Source of the DNA: Selenomonas sp. oral taxon 126 | GTDB taxonomy: Bacteria; Bacillota; Negativicutes; Selenomonadales; Selenomonadaceae | Direction of reading: 5' to 3' | Length of the DNA: 42,175 nucleotides | Assembly: GCF_001683335.1 (NCBI RefSeq) | Contig: NZ_CP016201.1 | Coordinates: forward strand, 482,836-525,010 | Shown: positions 16,266 to 23,430 of the stretch, piece after piece | Numbering within the stretch: position 1 is the stretch's first letter | How the letters are laid out: every line of letters starts with the position of its first letter | Program-made: the position numbers and the translations under genes | Notes under the pieces: generated by a model | Databases searched by the model: none | What the model was told of the DNA's origin: nothing | The model's input: the letters and a program-made list of their open reading frames with translations, nothing else

Positions 16266-18244
16266 GTCTGGAACTGCTTCGTCATCTGCTGCAGCTCCTG
16301 TGCGATCTCAGACAACGTGCGGGTCGCAGCCGCAATCTCCGACATAGAGGCGGCCTGTTCCTCGGTCACGGCCGAGATATTCGATACCTCTTCCTGCATC
16401 TTCGTGTCCGCATCGCTCGAGCCGCTGCTGAGCTCCTCGATGGAGTTGACAGCACGCTGATTGTTCTGCTGTACCGACTGCGCGATCTGTGCAATGTGGT
16501 TGATGCTCTCCGAGAGAGACTCAATGTGCGAGGCGATTGCCGTAAACTTCTCACCGGAACGATGGATCTCCTCCACGCTGTTCTCGACATTCACGGACTG
16601 TTCCTCCATTGCACGGAACGTCTTGTCCATCTGAACCGCATTCCCATTGAGGAGCTCGGAGATATTCGCCGTCGCTTCCTTCGACTGCTCGGCGAGTTTC
16701 CGCACCTCATCCGCAACGACGGAGAAGCCCTTGCCGTGCTCACCGGCACGCGCCGCCTCAATCGCTGCATTAAGCGCAAGGAGGTTCGTCTGCTCAGAGA
16801 TGCTCGTGATCATCTCGACGATGCTCGAGACCTCATGTGCGCTCTCCTGCAGGCCGCGCACAGTTTCCGTAACAACAGCCGCCCCATCCTTCAGCGTGTT
16901 CATCTTACTGATCGTATGGTTGAGGATGGCCTGTCCATCACGTGTCTCATCCTCCGTCATTTTCGCGGAGGTGACAATCTCCTTGATGACATCTGTCACC
17001 TCACCAATGCTGGAGGATGCCTCCTGCATCATCGCTGCGGCAGAGACGATCGTCTCACTCTGCGCCGTCGAGGTCTCTGCAATCTGCGCGACGGAGTTTG
17101 CGGCAAACTCGGATGCCTGCGCCGCTTCCTGTGTATTCGCCGTCAGATCGGAGGAGGATGCCGCAACTCTTCCTGCCGTCTCACTGAGCCGGCGTATGAG
17201 CTTGCGGAGATTCTCCGTCATATTGCAAAATGCGTTGTGCAGCGTGCCGATCTCATCCGTACGATCCGTGGACTGCAGCACGCTGCGCAGATCCCCGCGT
17301 GCAACGTTCGACGCGAACGCCGCGAGATTTTCGACCGGAACGGAGATGAGGCGAGCGATATAGAAGAGGATCGCTGCGAGCAGAACGAATGCCGCAATCG
17401 TGATGCCCACCATGATGCCGAGGAGCTCGGTTGAGGAGGCATACACCTCCGCCTGCGGCACGCACAGAACGAGCACCCATCCGGAATCACCGACAGGCAC
17501 TGAGGCGTAGAAATTATCCGAGCTGTTCGGACTCGATGTGAATACGGGCTTTCCGGAGAGGAATGTCGACGCCAGCGCCTTCAGGTCGGAGTCATCCACC
17601 GAGGAGATGCTGTTGTCGAGGGAATACTTGTCATGATAGATGAAATTGCCTTCCTTCGAGATCAGGAATGCCTTCCCCGTTTCGTAGATCTTTGCCTTCG
17701 AGAGCATCTCTCTGGCCATATCGAGGTTCAGATCGCAGCCCGCAACGCCGACAAGATTTCCGCCGCTCCGAATCGCAGAACTGAAACTGACGACCGGCGT
17801 ACCGTTGGCCGCCTTATAGACAGCCGACTGACACACCTTCGTCGATTCCGCCGCCTCCTTGTACCAGCCGCGCGAGGTTGCGTCAAAATCGCTGGGAATA
17901 TCAAATCCTGCGCCGTCAATGAACGGCTGATCGGGAAACCCGACAAAGAAATCAGACGTTTTGGTTGCAAACTCCTGCGCCCCCAACATCATCTTATCGT
18001 ACGAGGCATTCTCCGTTCCCCACAGCCGCGTAACCGTCTCGAGCTGACGGGATTTCGCCTGAAGCGCCGTATTGATATTGGCAGCATTCACCTCCGCCAT
18101 CTGAATCATCTCACGCGATGCGACATCCTTGATGCTGTCCGACGCCTTCCAATAAATCGTCCCCAGCAGTATGAGGAAAACGAAGATCAGCGGCACGCCG
18201 ACCAGCATCATAATCTTTGCACGCAAATTCATTTGAACGTCCAT
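16262..18244 (-). CDS. Methyl-accepting chemotaxis protein, Cache type
   Basis: Inner-membrane chemoreceptor that signals through CheA/CheW. In order: a transmembrane segment ([22 protein letters not shown]), an extracytoplasmic double-Cache sensor of about 250 residues ([31 protein letters not shown]), a second membrane segment ([24 protein letters not shown]), a HAMP linker, and the coiled-coil signalling domain with the conserved tip [20 protein letters not shown]. Ligand unknown; this Cache class often binds amino acids. The start is uncertain: ATG 18244 touches an AGAGGGG site, while ATG 18232 (MNLRAK) is 12 bases from it. The stop codon lies in a repeat element. Implies a motile organism. 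Confidence 0.93.
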   Translation of the reverse strand: MDVQMNLRAKIMMLVGVPLIFVFLILLGTIYWKASDSIKDVASREMIQMAEVNAANINTALQAKSRQLETVTRLWGTENASYDKMMLGAQEFATKTSDFFVGFPDQPFIDGAGFDIPSDFDATSRGWYKEAAESTKVCQSAVYKAANGTPVVSFSSAIRSGGNLVGVAGCDLNLDMAREMLSKAKIYETGKAFLISKEGNFIYHDKYSLDNSISSVDDSDLKALASTFLSGKPVFTSSPNSSDNFYASVPVGDSGWVLVLCVPQAEVYASSTELLGIMVGITIAAFVLLAAILFYIARLISVPVENLAAFASNVARGDLRSVLQSTDRTDEIGTLHNAFCNMTENLRKLIRRLSETAGRVAASSSDLTANTQEAAQASEFAANSVAQIAETSTAQSETIVSAAAMMQEASSSIGEVTDVIKEIVTSAKMTEDETRDGQAILNHTISKMNTLKDGAAVVTETVRGLQESAHEVSSIVEMITSISEQTNLLALNAAIEAARAGEHGKGFSVVADEVRKLAEQSKEATANISELLNGNAVQMDKTFRAMEEQSVNVENSVEEIHRSGEKFTAIASHIESLSESINHIAQIAQSVQQNNQRAVNSIEELSSGSSDADTKMQEEVSNISAVTEEQAASMSEIAAATRTLSEIAQELQQMTKQFQT

Positions 18245-18263
18245 CCCCTCTAGAATCCCAGAA

Positions 18264-18313
18264 TTAAGGAAGCTCTGGTATGTGGCAGACTGCATTTTAT
18301 TAGCGATTCCTTA
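18264..18313. repeat. Short 50-bp relative of the palindromic element, upstream of the receptor gene
   Basis: Bounded by TTAAGGAA and TTCCTTAA. Read on the minus strand it begins GGAATCGCTAATAAAATG and then CAGTCTG, as in the left end of full copies 2 and 3, then stops after 50 bases. The receptor gene is thus flanked on both sides by this family. Confidence 0.55.
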
Positions 18314-18367
18314 ACTAAAACAACCCCCTTTTTCATGTATTTTACATCTTTCCCCGCCAATTGTCTA

Positions 18368-18427
18368 TAGGTATCGCTGAAAAATAAACAGCATCCGATT
18401 GGTGCCGCATGGATCCGCGTTTCCTGA
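18368..18427. repeat. Decayed short copy of the palindromic element
   Basis: GGTATCGCTGAAAAATAAA, then ATCCGATTGG and a terminal GCGTTTCCT resemble the ends and the CCGTCAGATTGG segment of the family, with several mismatches. It abuts the end of the 18434 gene. Confidence 0.45.
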
Positions 18428-18433
18428 AAGGAC

Positions 18434-18802
18434 TTATTTTGTCATGCAGTCCGCCCACTCCTTCTCGCGGAATCCCGTGAGCACACAGTCCTTCGTGATG
18501 AGCAGCGGGCGCTTCACGAGCATCCCGTCCGAGGCGAGCACAGCGTATTGTTCCTCCTCCGTCATCTCGGGCAGCTTGTCCTTCAGCGCGAGTTCGCGGT
18601 AGATCATACCGCTCGTGTTGAAGAAGCGCTTCAGCGGCAGTCCGCTCCGCTCGTGCCACGCACGCAGTTCGTCTGCCGTCGGCTTCTCCGACTTGATGTC
18701 ACGCATCGGTGCGTTGCACCCGTGCGCGCGCAGGAACGTCTCCGCCTTCTGGCAGGTCGAACACTTCGGATAACCGATGAAGAGCACCTCTTTATTTGAC
18801 AT
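18434..18802 (-). CDS. ArsC/Spx-family protein
   Basis: Thioredoxin-fold protein of 122 residues from the arsenate reductase-related family (YffB/Spx/MgsR-like). It keeps the N-terminal redox motif YPKCSTCQKA (CxxC), the central FNTSGMIYRELALKD and the C-terminal GMLVKRPLLIT with Arg and cis-Pro. It could be a glutaredoxin-coupled reductase or an RNA-polymerase-binding regulator; the sequence does not decide, and no arsenic genes are nearby. Start ATG 18802 with AAGGAGG eight bases upstream. It appears to be a single-gene unit, divergent from the Hsp20 gene. Confidence 0.85.
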   Translation of the reverse strand: MSNKEVLFIGYPKCSTCQKAETFLRAHGCNAPMRDIKSEKPTADELRAWHERSGLPLKRFFNTSGMIYRELALKDKLPEMTEEEQYAVLASDGMLVKRPLLITKDCVLTGFREKEWADCMTK

Positions 18803-18882
18803 TGTATTTCCTCCTTGTAAAACATTGCTGCCCCCATTATAGCCGCACACAGAAATTTTTCAAACTTTTTCTTTTTGACATA

Positions 18883-18910
18883 TTGACTTTTTGACTTTTA
18901 CTGCTATAAT
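18883..18910 (+). promoter_or_regulatory. Hsp20 gene promoter
   Basis: TTGACT (18883-18888), a 16-base spacer and TATAAT (18905-18910). The upstream run of repeated TTGAC and T-tracts is AT-rich. A leader of about 100 bases contains AGGTG/CACCT (about 18920-18939). No CIRCE inverted repeat is present, so HrcA control is not indicated. Confidence 0.7.
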
Positions 18911-19018
18911 AAGAGTCGAAAGGTGATACGAAAGCACCTGAGCAAACAAAAACATGATCCGCAACGGAACGAATCCCAAACATCGCGCCGTTGCAAAACC
19001 TCTAAGGAGTTGATTACA

Positions 19019-19477
19019 ATGTTTGGACTGGTACCTTTTTCCGGACGCTGCTCTCTCGCACAGCGTGACGCTGCAAATCCGTTTGCCCTCTTCGATGCGA
19101 TGCGTGATTCCTTCTTCCGCGACGACTTCCCCGCCGCGAACTGGGGTGCCGCCTCGTTCAAGGTGGACGTGAAGGACAGTGGCGATCACTATGAGCTGAC
19201 CGCCGATCTGCCGGGCATGACGAAGGACGACATCGCCCTCCACTACGAGAACGGCTATCTCACGATTGCCGCCTCGCGCACGGAGTCGAAGGATGAAAAG
19301 GACGATGCAGGCAACTACATCCGCCGCGAGCGTCACACAGGCGAGGTCAGCCGCTCGTTCTACATCGACGGCATTGACGACGCGAACATCCACGCGGAGT
19401 TCAAGGACGGCGTGCTGCAGGTGAACCTGCCGAAGACGGCAGAGGCACCGACGCGCAAGCAGATCGAGATTCACTGA
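19019..19477 (+). CDS. Small heat-shock protein, Hsp20/alpha-crystallin family
   Basis: ATP-independent chaperone that holds unfolding proteins and forms oligomers. The 152-residue protein has an N-terminal arm with NPFALFDAMRDSFF, an alpha-crystallin domain from about residue 42 (FKVDVKDSGDHYELTADLPG, split as FKVDVKDS and YELTADLPG, then LTIAASR) and the A-x-x-x-(D/N)GVL-x-V motif as FKDGVLQVNLPK. Start ATG 19019 with TAAGGAG upstream; the frame extends 32 codons earlier without similarity. It is monocistronic, with its own promoter and a very strong terminator. Confidence 0.94.
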   Translation: MFGLVPFSGRCSLAQRDAANPFALFDAMRDSFFRDDFPAANWGAASFKVDVKDSGDHYELTADLPGMTKDDIALHYENGYLTIAASRTESKDEKDDAGNYIRRERHTGEVSRSFYIDGIDDANIHAEFKDGVLQVNLPKTAEAPTRKQIEIH

Positions 19478-19510
19478 GCGGATAACGCGTAAATTCCAAC
19501 CATACAAAGC

Positions 19511-19561
19511 GGGGCAGCCGCCCGAGGTCGTTTGACCTCGGGCGGCTGCCCCACTTTTTTT
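19511..19561 (+). terminator. Strong intrinsic terminator after Hsp20
   Basis: A perfect 19-bp stem (arms 19511-19529 and 19534-19552, loop GTTT) is followed by ACTTTTTTTT. It stands between convergent Hsp20 and the transketolase C-terminal gene. Confidence 0.92.
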
Positions 19562-19571
19562 GCTGAAGTTT

Positions 19572-20504
19572 CTATGCTTTTGCGCGTATCGCTTCCTTCA
19601 CCGCCGCCGCGATATGCGCGGCACGCAGTCCGTATGCCTCGAGCAGGACATTCGGATCGCCCGACGTGCCGAATCGGTCTTTGATGCCGACGTAGCGCAT
19701 GACAACGGGATATTCCTCCGCGAGCACTTCCGCGACGGCAGAGCCGAGTCCGCCGATGATGTTGTGCTCCTCCGCCGTGACGACAGCGCCCGTCGCCCTT
19801 GCCGAGGCAACGAGCAGTGCGCGGTCGATCGGCTTGATCGACGGCATATTGACGACGCGGATGCGGATGCCCTCCTGCGCAAGCTCGCGCGCGGCGATCA
19901 TTGCCTGTTCGACCATGATACCCGTCGCGACGACCGTACAGTCGCTGCCGTCCGTAACGACCTCGCCCCTGCCGATGACGAATTCATAGTCCGGCGCATG
20001 GTAGTCCGCCGTGCCAATGCGGCTGATCCGCAGGTAGACGGGGCCTTCGTGCGCGATTGCCGCGCGCACCATCGCCTCGGTCTCCACGGCGTCGGAGGAG
20101 CACAGCACGGTCATGTTCGGCAGCGCGCGCATGACGGCGATGTCCTCGACCGCCTCATGTGACGCGCCGTCATAGCCGACGCTCACGCCCGCGTGCGTCC
20201 CCACGAGCTTGACGTTCAACTTCGGATAGGCGACGCTGTTCCTGATCTGGTCGAGTGCCCTGCCCGCGAGGAAGACGGAGAAGGTCGCCGCAACGGGAAT
20301 CATCCCACAGGAGGCAAGCCCCGCCGCCGTCCCGATCAAGTCCTGCTCGGCGATGCCGACATCGATGAAGCGCTCGGGGCAAACATCACGGAACATCAGC
20401 GTCTTGGTCGCCGAACCGAGATCCGCATCGAGCACAACGAGGCGCTCATCCTCTGCCATGTCCTGCAGGACGCGCCCGAATACCTCTCGCATTGCCGTTC
20501 CCAT
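19572..20504 (-). CDS. Transketolase, C-terminal subunit
   Basis: Second half of a split transketolase: pyrimidine-binding and C-terminal domains, 310 residues. Visible are FIDVGIAEQDLIGTAAGLA, with the Glu that activates thiamine diphosphate, and the YDGASHEAVEDIAVMR and P-V-Y-L-R-I-S stretches. It must pair with the N-terminal subunit encoded just upstream, whose stop overlaps its ATG by one base (TAATG); GGAGGTGAGG precedes the start. As the last gene of the PTS operon it implies that the imported sugar phosphate is a ketose donor or pentose acceptor. Related split enzymes include the apulose-4-phosphate transketolases as well as ordinary ones. Confidence 0.9.
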   Translation of the reverse strand: MGTAMREVFGRVLQDMAEDERLVVLDADLGSATKTLMFRDVCPERFIDVGIAEQDLIGTAAGLASCGMIPVAATFSVFLAGRALDQIRNSVAYPKLNVKLVGTHAGVSVGYDGASHEAVEDIAVMRALPNMTVLCSSDAVETEAMVRAAIAHEGPVYLRISRIGTADYHAPDYEFVIGRGEVVTDGSDCTVVATGIMVEQAMIAARELAQEGIRIRVVNMPSIKPIDRALLVASARATGAVVTAEEHNIIGGLGSAVAEVLAEEYPVVMRYVGIKDRFGTSGDPNVLLEAYGLRAAHIAAAVKEAIRAKA

Positions 20505-21322
20505 TACGCCTCACCTCCCAGTTCACGCACAGCTTTTTCATACTCATCATCCGAGGGTACGCCGCTGTGCCATTTCGCCTGATTCTCCATGTAGGAGACG
20601 CCCTTCCCCTTCACCGTATGCGCAACGATCACCGTCGGCACGCCCTTGGTCTTGCGCGCCGCTGCAAACGCCTCACGGATGGCTACGATGTCATGCCCAT
20701 CGATGCTGAGGACGTTCCATCCAAAGGAGGCAAAACGCGCACCGATGTCCGTCAGCCCCGCGACCTGCTCCACACCGCCGTTGATCTGCAGCCCGTTCGC
20801 GTCCACAATGGCGACGACATTATCGAGTTCATAGCGGCGCGCCGTCATCGCAGCCTCCCAGACCTGCCCCTCCTCGAGCTCCCCGTCGCCGAGCAGCACG
20901 TAGACGCGATAGTCTATCCCACGCAGCTTTGCAGCGAGTGCCATACCGTTGCCGATGGACAGCCCCTGCCCGAGCGAACCGGAGGACATATCCAGGCCGG
21001 GCGTGACCTTCATGTCGGGATGCCCCTGCAGGCGTGAACCGTGCTGACGCAGAGTCAGCAGTTCCTCCGCAGGGAAGTATCCGCGCTTTGCAAGAGCGGC
21101 GTAGAGAGAGGCGCACGCATGCCCCTTCGAGAGGATGAAGCGATCCCGCTCCGCCCGGTTCGGCTCTTCGGGACGCACACGCATCTCGTCAAAGTAGAGG
21201 ACGGCGAGCAGATCTGCAATCGAGAGGGCACCGCCCGCATGCCCCGTGCCGACCGCATGGATGGAGCGCAGTGTTGCGAGGCGAATTTTGCGCGCCGTGT
21301 CCTTCAGCTGTTCAATTTCCAT
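20504..21322 (-). CDS. Transketolase, N-terminal subunit
   Basis: First half of a split transketolase, 272 residues: the thiamine diphosphate pyrophosphate-binding domain. It shows GTGHAGGALSIADLLAVLYF near residue 25, HGSRLQGHPD, SSGSLGQGLSIGNGMA, and the ThDP/Mg motif GDGELEEGQVWEA with the matching Asn in VDANGLQINGG. Start ATG 21322 with CAGGAGGG upstream. It is followed without gap by the C-terminal subunit. Between it and the upstream IIC gene lies a terminator-like hairpin of the repeated family, which may reduce tkt expression relative to the transporter. Confidence 0.92.
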   Translation of the reverse strand: MEIEQLKDTARKIRLATLRSIHAVGTGHAGGALSIADLLAVLYFDEMRVRPEEPNRAERDRFILSKGHACASLYAALAKRGYFPAEELLTLRQHGSRLQGHPDMKVTPGLDMSSGSLGQGLSIGNGMALAAKLRGIDYRVYVLLGDGELEEGQVWEAAMTARRYELDNVVAIVDANGLQINGGVEQVAGLTDIGARFASFGWNVLSIDGHDIVAIREAFAAARKTKGVPTVIVAHTVKGKGVSYMENQAKWHSGVPSDDEYEKAVRELGGEA

Positions 21323-21341
21323 AGTTCCCTCCTGAGATAAA

Positions 21342-21391
21342 GGGGCTATTGCAAGAAGCCGTTTTGACTTCTTACAACAACCCCTCTTTTT
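21342..21391 (-). terminator. Repeated-family hairpin inside the PTS-transketolase operon
   Basis: GGGGCTATTGCAAGAAG (21342-21358) pairs with CTTCTTACAACAACCCC (21368-21384). On the minus strand it carries the family core AGTCAAAACGGCTT and is followed by CCCCTTTATC, a weak T-tract, directly before the transketolase ribosome binding site. It could be a partial terminator or a processing or stability hairpin after the IIC gene. Confidence 0.65.
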
Positions 21392-21402
21392 ATCGAATCA
21401 GA

Positions 21403-22677
21403 TCAGCGCAGCAGATGAATGAGATTTCCGAGGATGATGCCGACCGCGCCGAAGTCCGCATCACTGAACGTCGTGTTCGCAAAGCCGAGATTGCCGAGAA
21501 CTGGCATGAGGAAGACCGGCAGGAAGGTGATGAGCAGGCCCTGCGAGAACGCGCCCGCGATACAGCCACGCAGTCCGCCCGTCGCGTTGCCGAAGACGCC
21601 TGCCGTCGCACCGCAGAAGAAATGCGGCACAACGCCCGGCAGGATGATCGGCAGCCCCGGGAAGGAGCGATCCGCGAGCAGCAGCACCGCCATACCCACA
21701 ACGCCGCCGACAAAGCTCGAGAGGAAGCCGATGAGCACGGCGTTCGGCGCGTAGGGGTAGACAACGGGGCAGTCGATTGCGGGCTTTGCATTCGGCACGA
21801 GCGTCGTTGCAATGCCCGTGAACGCGGGAACAATCTCTGCGAGGATGAGGCGGACACCGGCGAGAATGACGTAGACGCCGCCTGCAAACGTGATCGCCTG
21901 AATGAGCGAGAACACGAGGAAGTTCTGTCCGCCGCTCAACTCCGACTCCACATACTGCGGGCCGCAGGCAATGGCGACAATGAGAAAGAGAATGAGCATG
22001 ACAAGTGAGACAGCAAGGGAGGAGTCACGCAGGAACGCGAGACTCTGCGGGAAGTTGATGTCCTCCGTCGAGCGCTCCTTGTTGCCGACGAGCGCGCCGA
22101 CCCACGCTGAGAACACGTAGCCGAGCGTACTGAAATGTCCGAAACCGACATCGTCGCTGCCCGTGATCTTCTTCATCGTCGGATGCGCAATCGCGGGGAA
22201 GAATGCCATGACGAAGCCGAGCAGGATGGAGCCGATGGCGACGAGCGTCACGCCCTCAAAGCCGCCAACCGTGAGAATGATGCCGATCATGCACGCCATG
22301 TAGAGCGTGTGATGCCCCGTGAGAAAGATGAATTTCAGCGGCGTAAAGCGCGCAATGAGAATGTTTGCAACCATACCGAACGCCATGATGAGTGCCGTCT
22401 GCGTGCCGAATTCCTTCAGCGCCATGCCGACGATCGCCTCGTTATGGGGCACAACACCGTTGATGCCGAAGCCATACTGGAACATCGTGCCGAAATGCGT
22501 GAGCGCACCCACAGCGAGTCCTGCGCCGCCGCCGAGAATCAGGACGCCCATGATGGTCTTGATCGAGCCCTTCAGGATGTCCGAGATGCCCTTTTTCTGC
22601 GCAATGAGACCGATCATCGAAACAAGACCGATCAGCACCGCCGGCACACTTAGAATATCAAGGATAAAACTCAGCAT
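21403..22677 (-). CDS. PTS transporter IIC subunit, UlaA/SgaT superfamily
   Basis: Membrane channel of an ascorbate-type phosphotransferase system, 424 residues with about ten to eleven membrane segments. Family hallmarks are the N-terminal IGLIAQKKGISDILKGSIKT block (20 residues), GGGAGLAVGALTHFG, and FIFLTGHHTLYMACM. It takes up a sugar while IIB phosphorylates it. The family was named for L-ascorbate, but no ascorbate-6-phosphate lactonase or later ula enzymes lie here; the operon instead continues with transketolase, so another substrate is likely. Start ATG 22677 with AAGGGGG upstream, 12 bases after the IIB gene. Confidence 0.92.
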   Translation of the reverse strand: MLSFILDILSVPAVLIGLVSMIGLIAQKKGISDILKGSIKTIMGVLILGGGAGLAVGALTHFGTMFQYGFGINGVVPHNEAIVGMALKEFGTQTALIMAFGMVANILIARFTPLKFIFLTGHHTLYMACMIGIILTVGGFEGVTLVAIGSILLGFVMAFFPAIAHPTMKKITGSDDVGFGHFSTLGYVFSAWVGALVGNKERSTEDINFPQSLAFLRDSSLAVSLVMLILFLIVAIACGPQYVESELSGGQNFLVFSLIQAITFAGGVYVILAGVRLILAEIVPAFTGIATTLVPNAKPAIDCPVVYPYAPNAVLIGFLSSFVGGVVGMAVLLLADRSFPGLPIILPGVVPHFFCGATAGVFGNATGGLRGCIAGAFSQGLLITFLPVFLMPVLGNLGFANTTFSDADFGAVGIILGNLIHLLR

Positions 22678-22689
22678 AATGATTCCCCC

Positions 22690-22968
22690 TTATCCTTTTA
22701 CCTTTGCGACCGCAGCCGCGATCTTCTCACTCAGCTCCTTCTTGTCAATCATATTGTTGAGGGAGACAACCTCCCCGCCGAGCCCGACGAGCTGAGAGGC
22801 AATATCGCGCGTCCCCACGTAGATATCCGCCTTGATGCCCGCCGCCGACGAGAGGTCGCTGTGGGAGACCTCGGCTGTCTCATTGAGCTCCTGCAGCGCC
22901 TTCTTGATGTTCATCTCGATCATGAAACTGCTTCCGAGTCCGCTTCCGCAACAAACCAAAATCTTCAT
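22690..22968 (-). CDS. PTS IIB subunit, ascorbate (lactose-fold) type
   Basis: Cytoplasmic phosphocarrier of about 92 residues. The N-terminal ILVCCGSGLGSS loop holds the Cys that takes phosphate from IIA and passes it to the sugar at IIC. An ATG two codons upstream (22974) overlaps the IIA stop (ATGA) but lies only three bases from AAGGAG; ATG 22968 has better spacing. The order IIA-IIB-IIC matches other ula-type operons. Confidence 0.9.
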   Translation of the reverse strand: MKILVCCGSGLGSSFMIEMNIKKALQELNETAEVSHSDLSSAAGIKADIYVGTRDIASQLVGLGGEVVSLNNMIDKKELSEKIAAAVAKVKG

Positions 22969-22970
22969 TG

Positions 22971-23426
22971 TCATGCACTCCTTTTCTTTTCACCAAAGAG
23001 CGCCTGTGCGCCCTCCTCTGTCTCTACCGACATCAGCTGCTCCGCCATGCCGTCCGTCATCAGGAACTCCGACAGCGCCTCGAGCATCTTTACATGACTC
23101 TCGGCGTCGGGGGTCGCAAGCGTGATGACGAGCCGCACGGGATCGTTGTGCTCACTGCCGAAGACGACCGGCTCGCGCAGCGTCAGAATCGAGAGCCCGA
23201 CCGCAACAGCCCCCGCCTCCGGACGCGCGTGCGCGAGCATGATGCCCGGCGCGATGACCATATAGGGTCCCATCTCGCGATGACTGCGCTTGATCGCCTC
23301 CGGATAGGACGGCAGGATCGCTGCGCAGCGCAGGAGAGGAGCCGCCCCACAATCAATGCACTCCTCCCAGTCCCGGCAGACCTCCTGCAGCAGGATGCCG
23401 CCGGGAGAGATATACTCCCCAAGCAT
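22971..23426 (-). CDS. PTS IIA subunit, mannitol/fructose type
   Basis: Soluble phosphocarrier of 151 residues that takes phosphate from HPr and hands it to IIB. The active site is the His of IMLAHARPE at about residue 66; GILLQEV near the N-terminus and VITLATPDAESHVKML near the C-terminus are typical of the EIIA-2 fold. Start at MLGEYISPGG (23426) with AAGGAGTG upstream. It begins four bases after the regulator stop, so regulator and transporter are co-transcribed. Confidence 0.92.
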   Translation of the reverse strand: MLGEYISPGGILLQEVCRDWEECIDCGAAPLLRCAAILPSYPEAIKRSHREMGPYMVIAPGIMLAHARPEAGAVAVGLSILTLREPVVFGSEHNDPVRLVITLATPDAESHVKMLEALSEFLMTDGMAEQLMSVETEEGAQALFGEKKRSA

Positions 23427-23430
23427 AATT

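Noticed and set aside
18840-19018. CIRCE/HrcA control of the Hsp20 gene
   Set aside because: No TTAGCACTC-type inverted repeat was found in the leader.
21403-22677. A true L-ascorbate utilisation operon
   Set aside because: Only transport components of the ula type are present; the enzymes that process ascorbate-6-phosphate are missing and transketolase follows instead.
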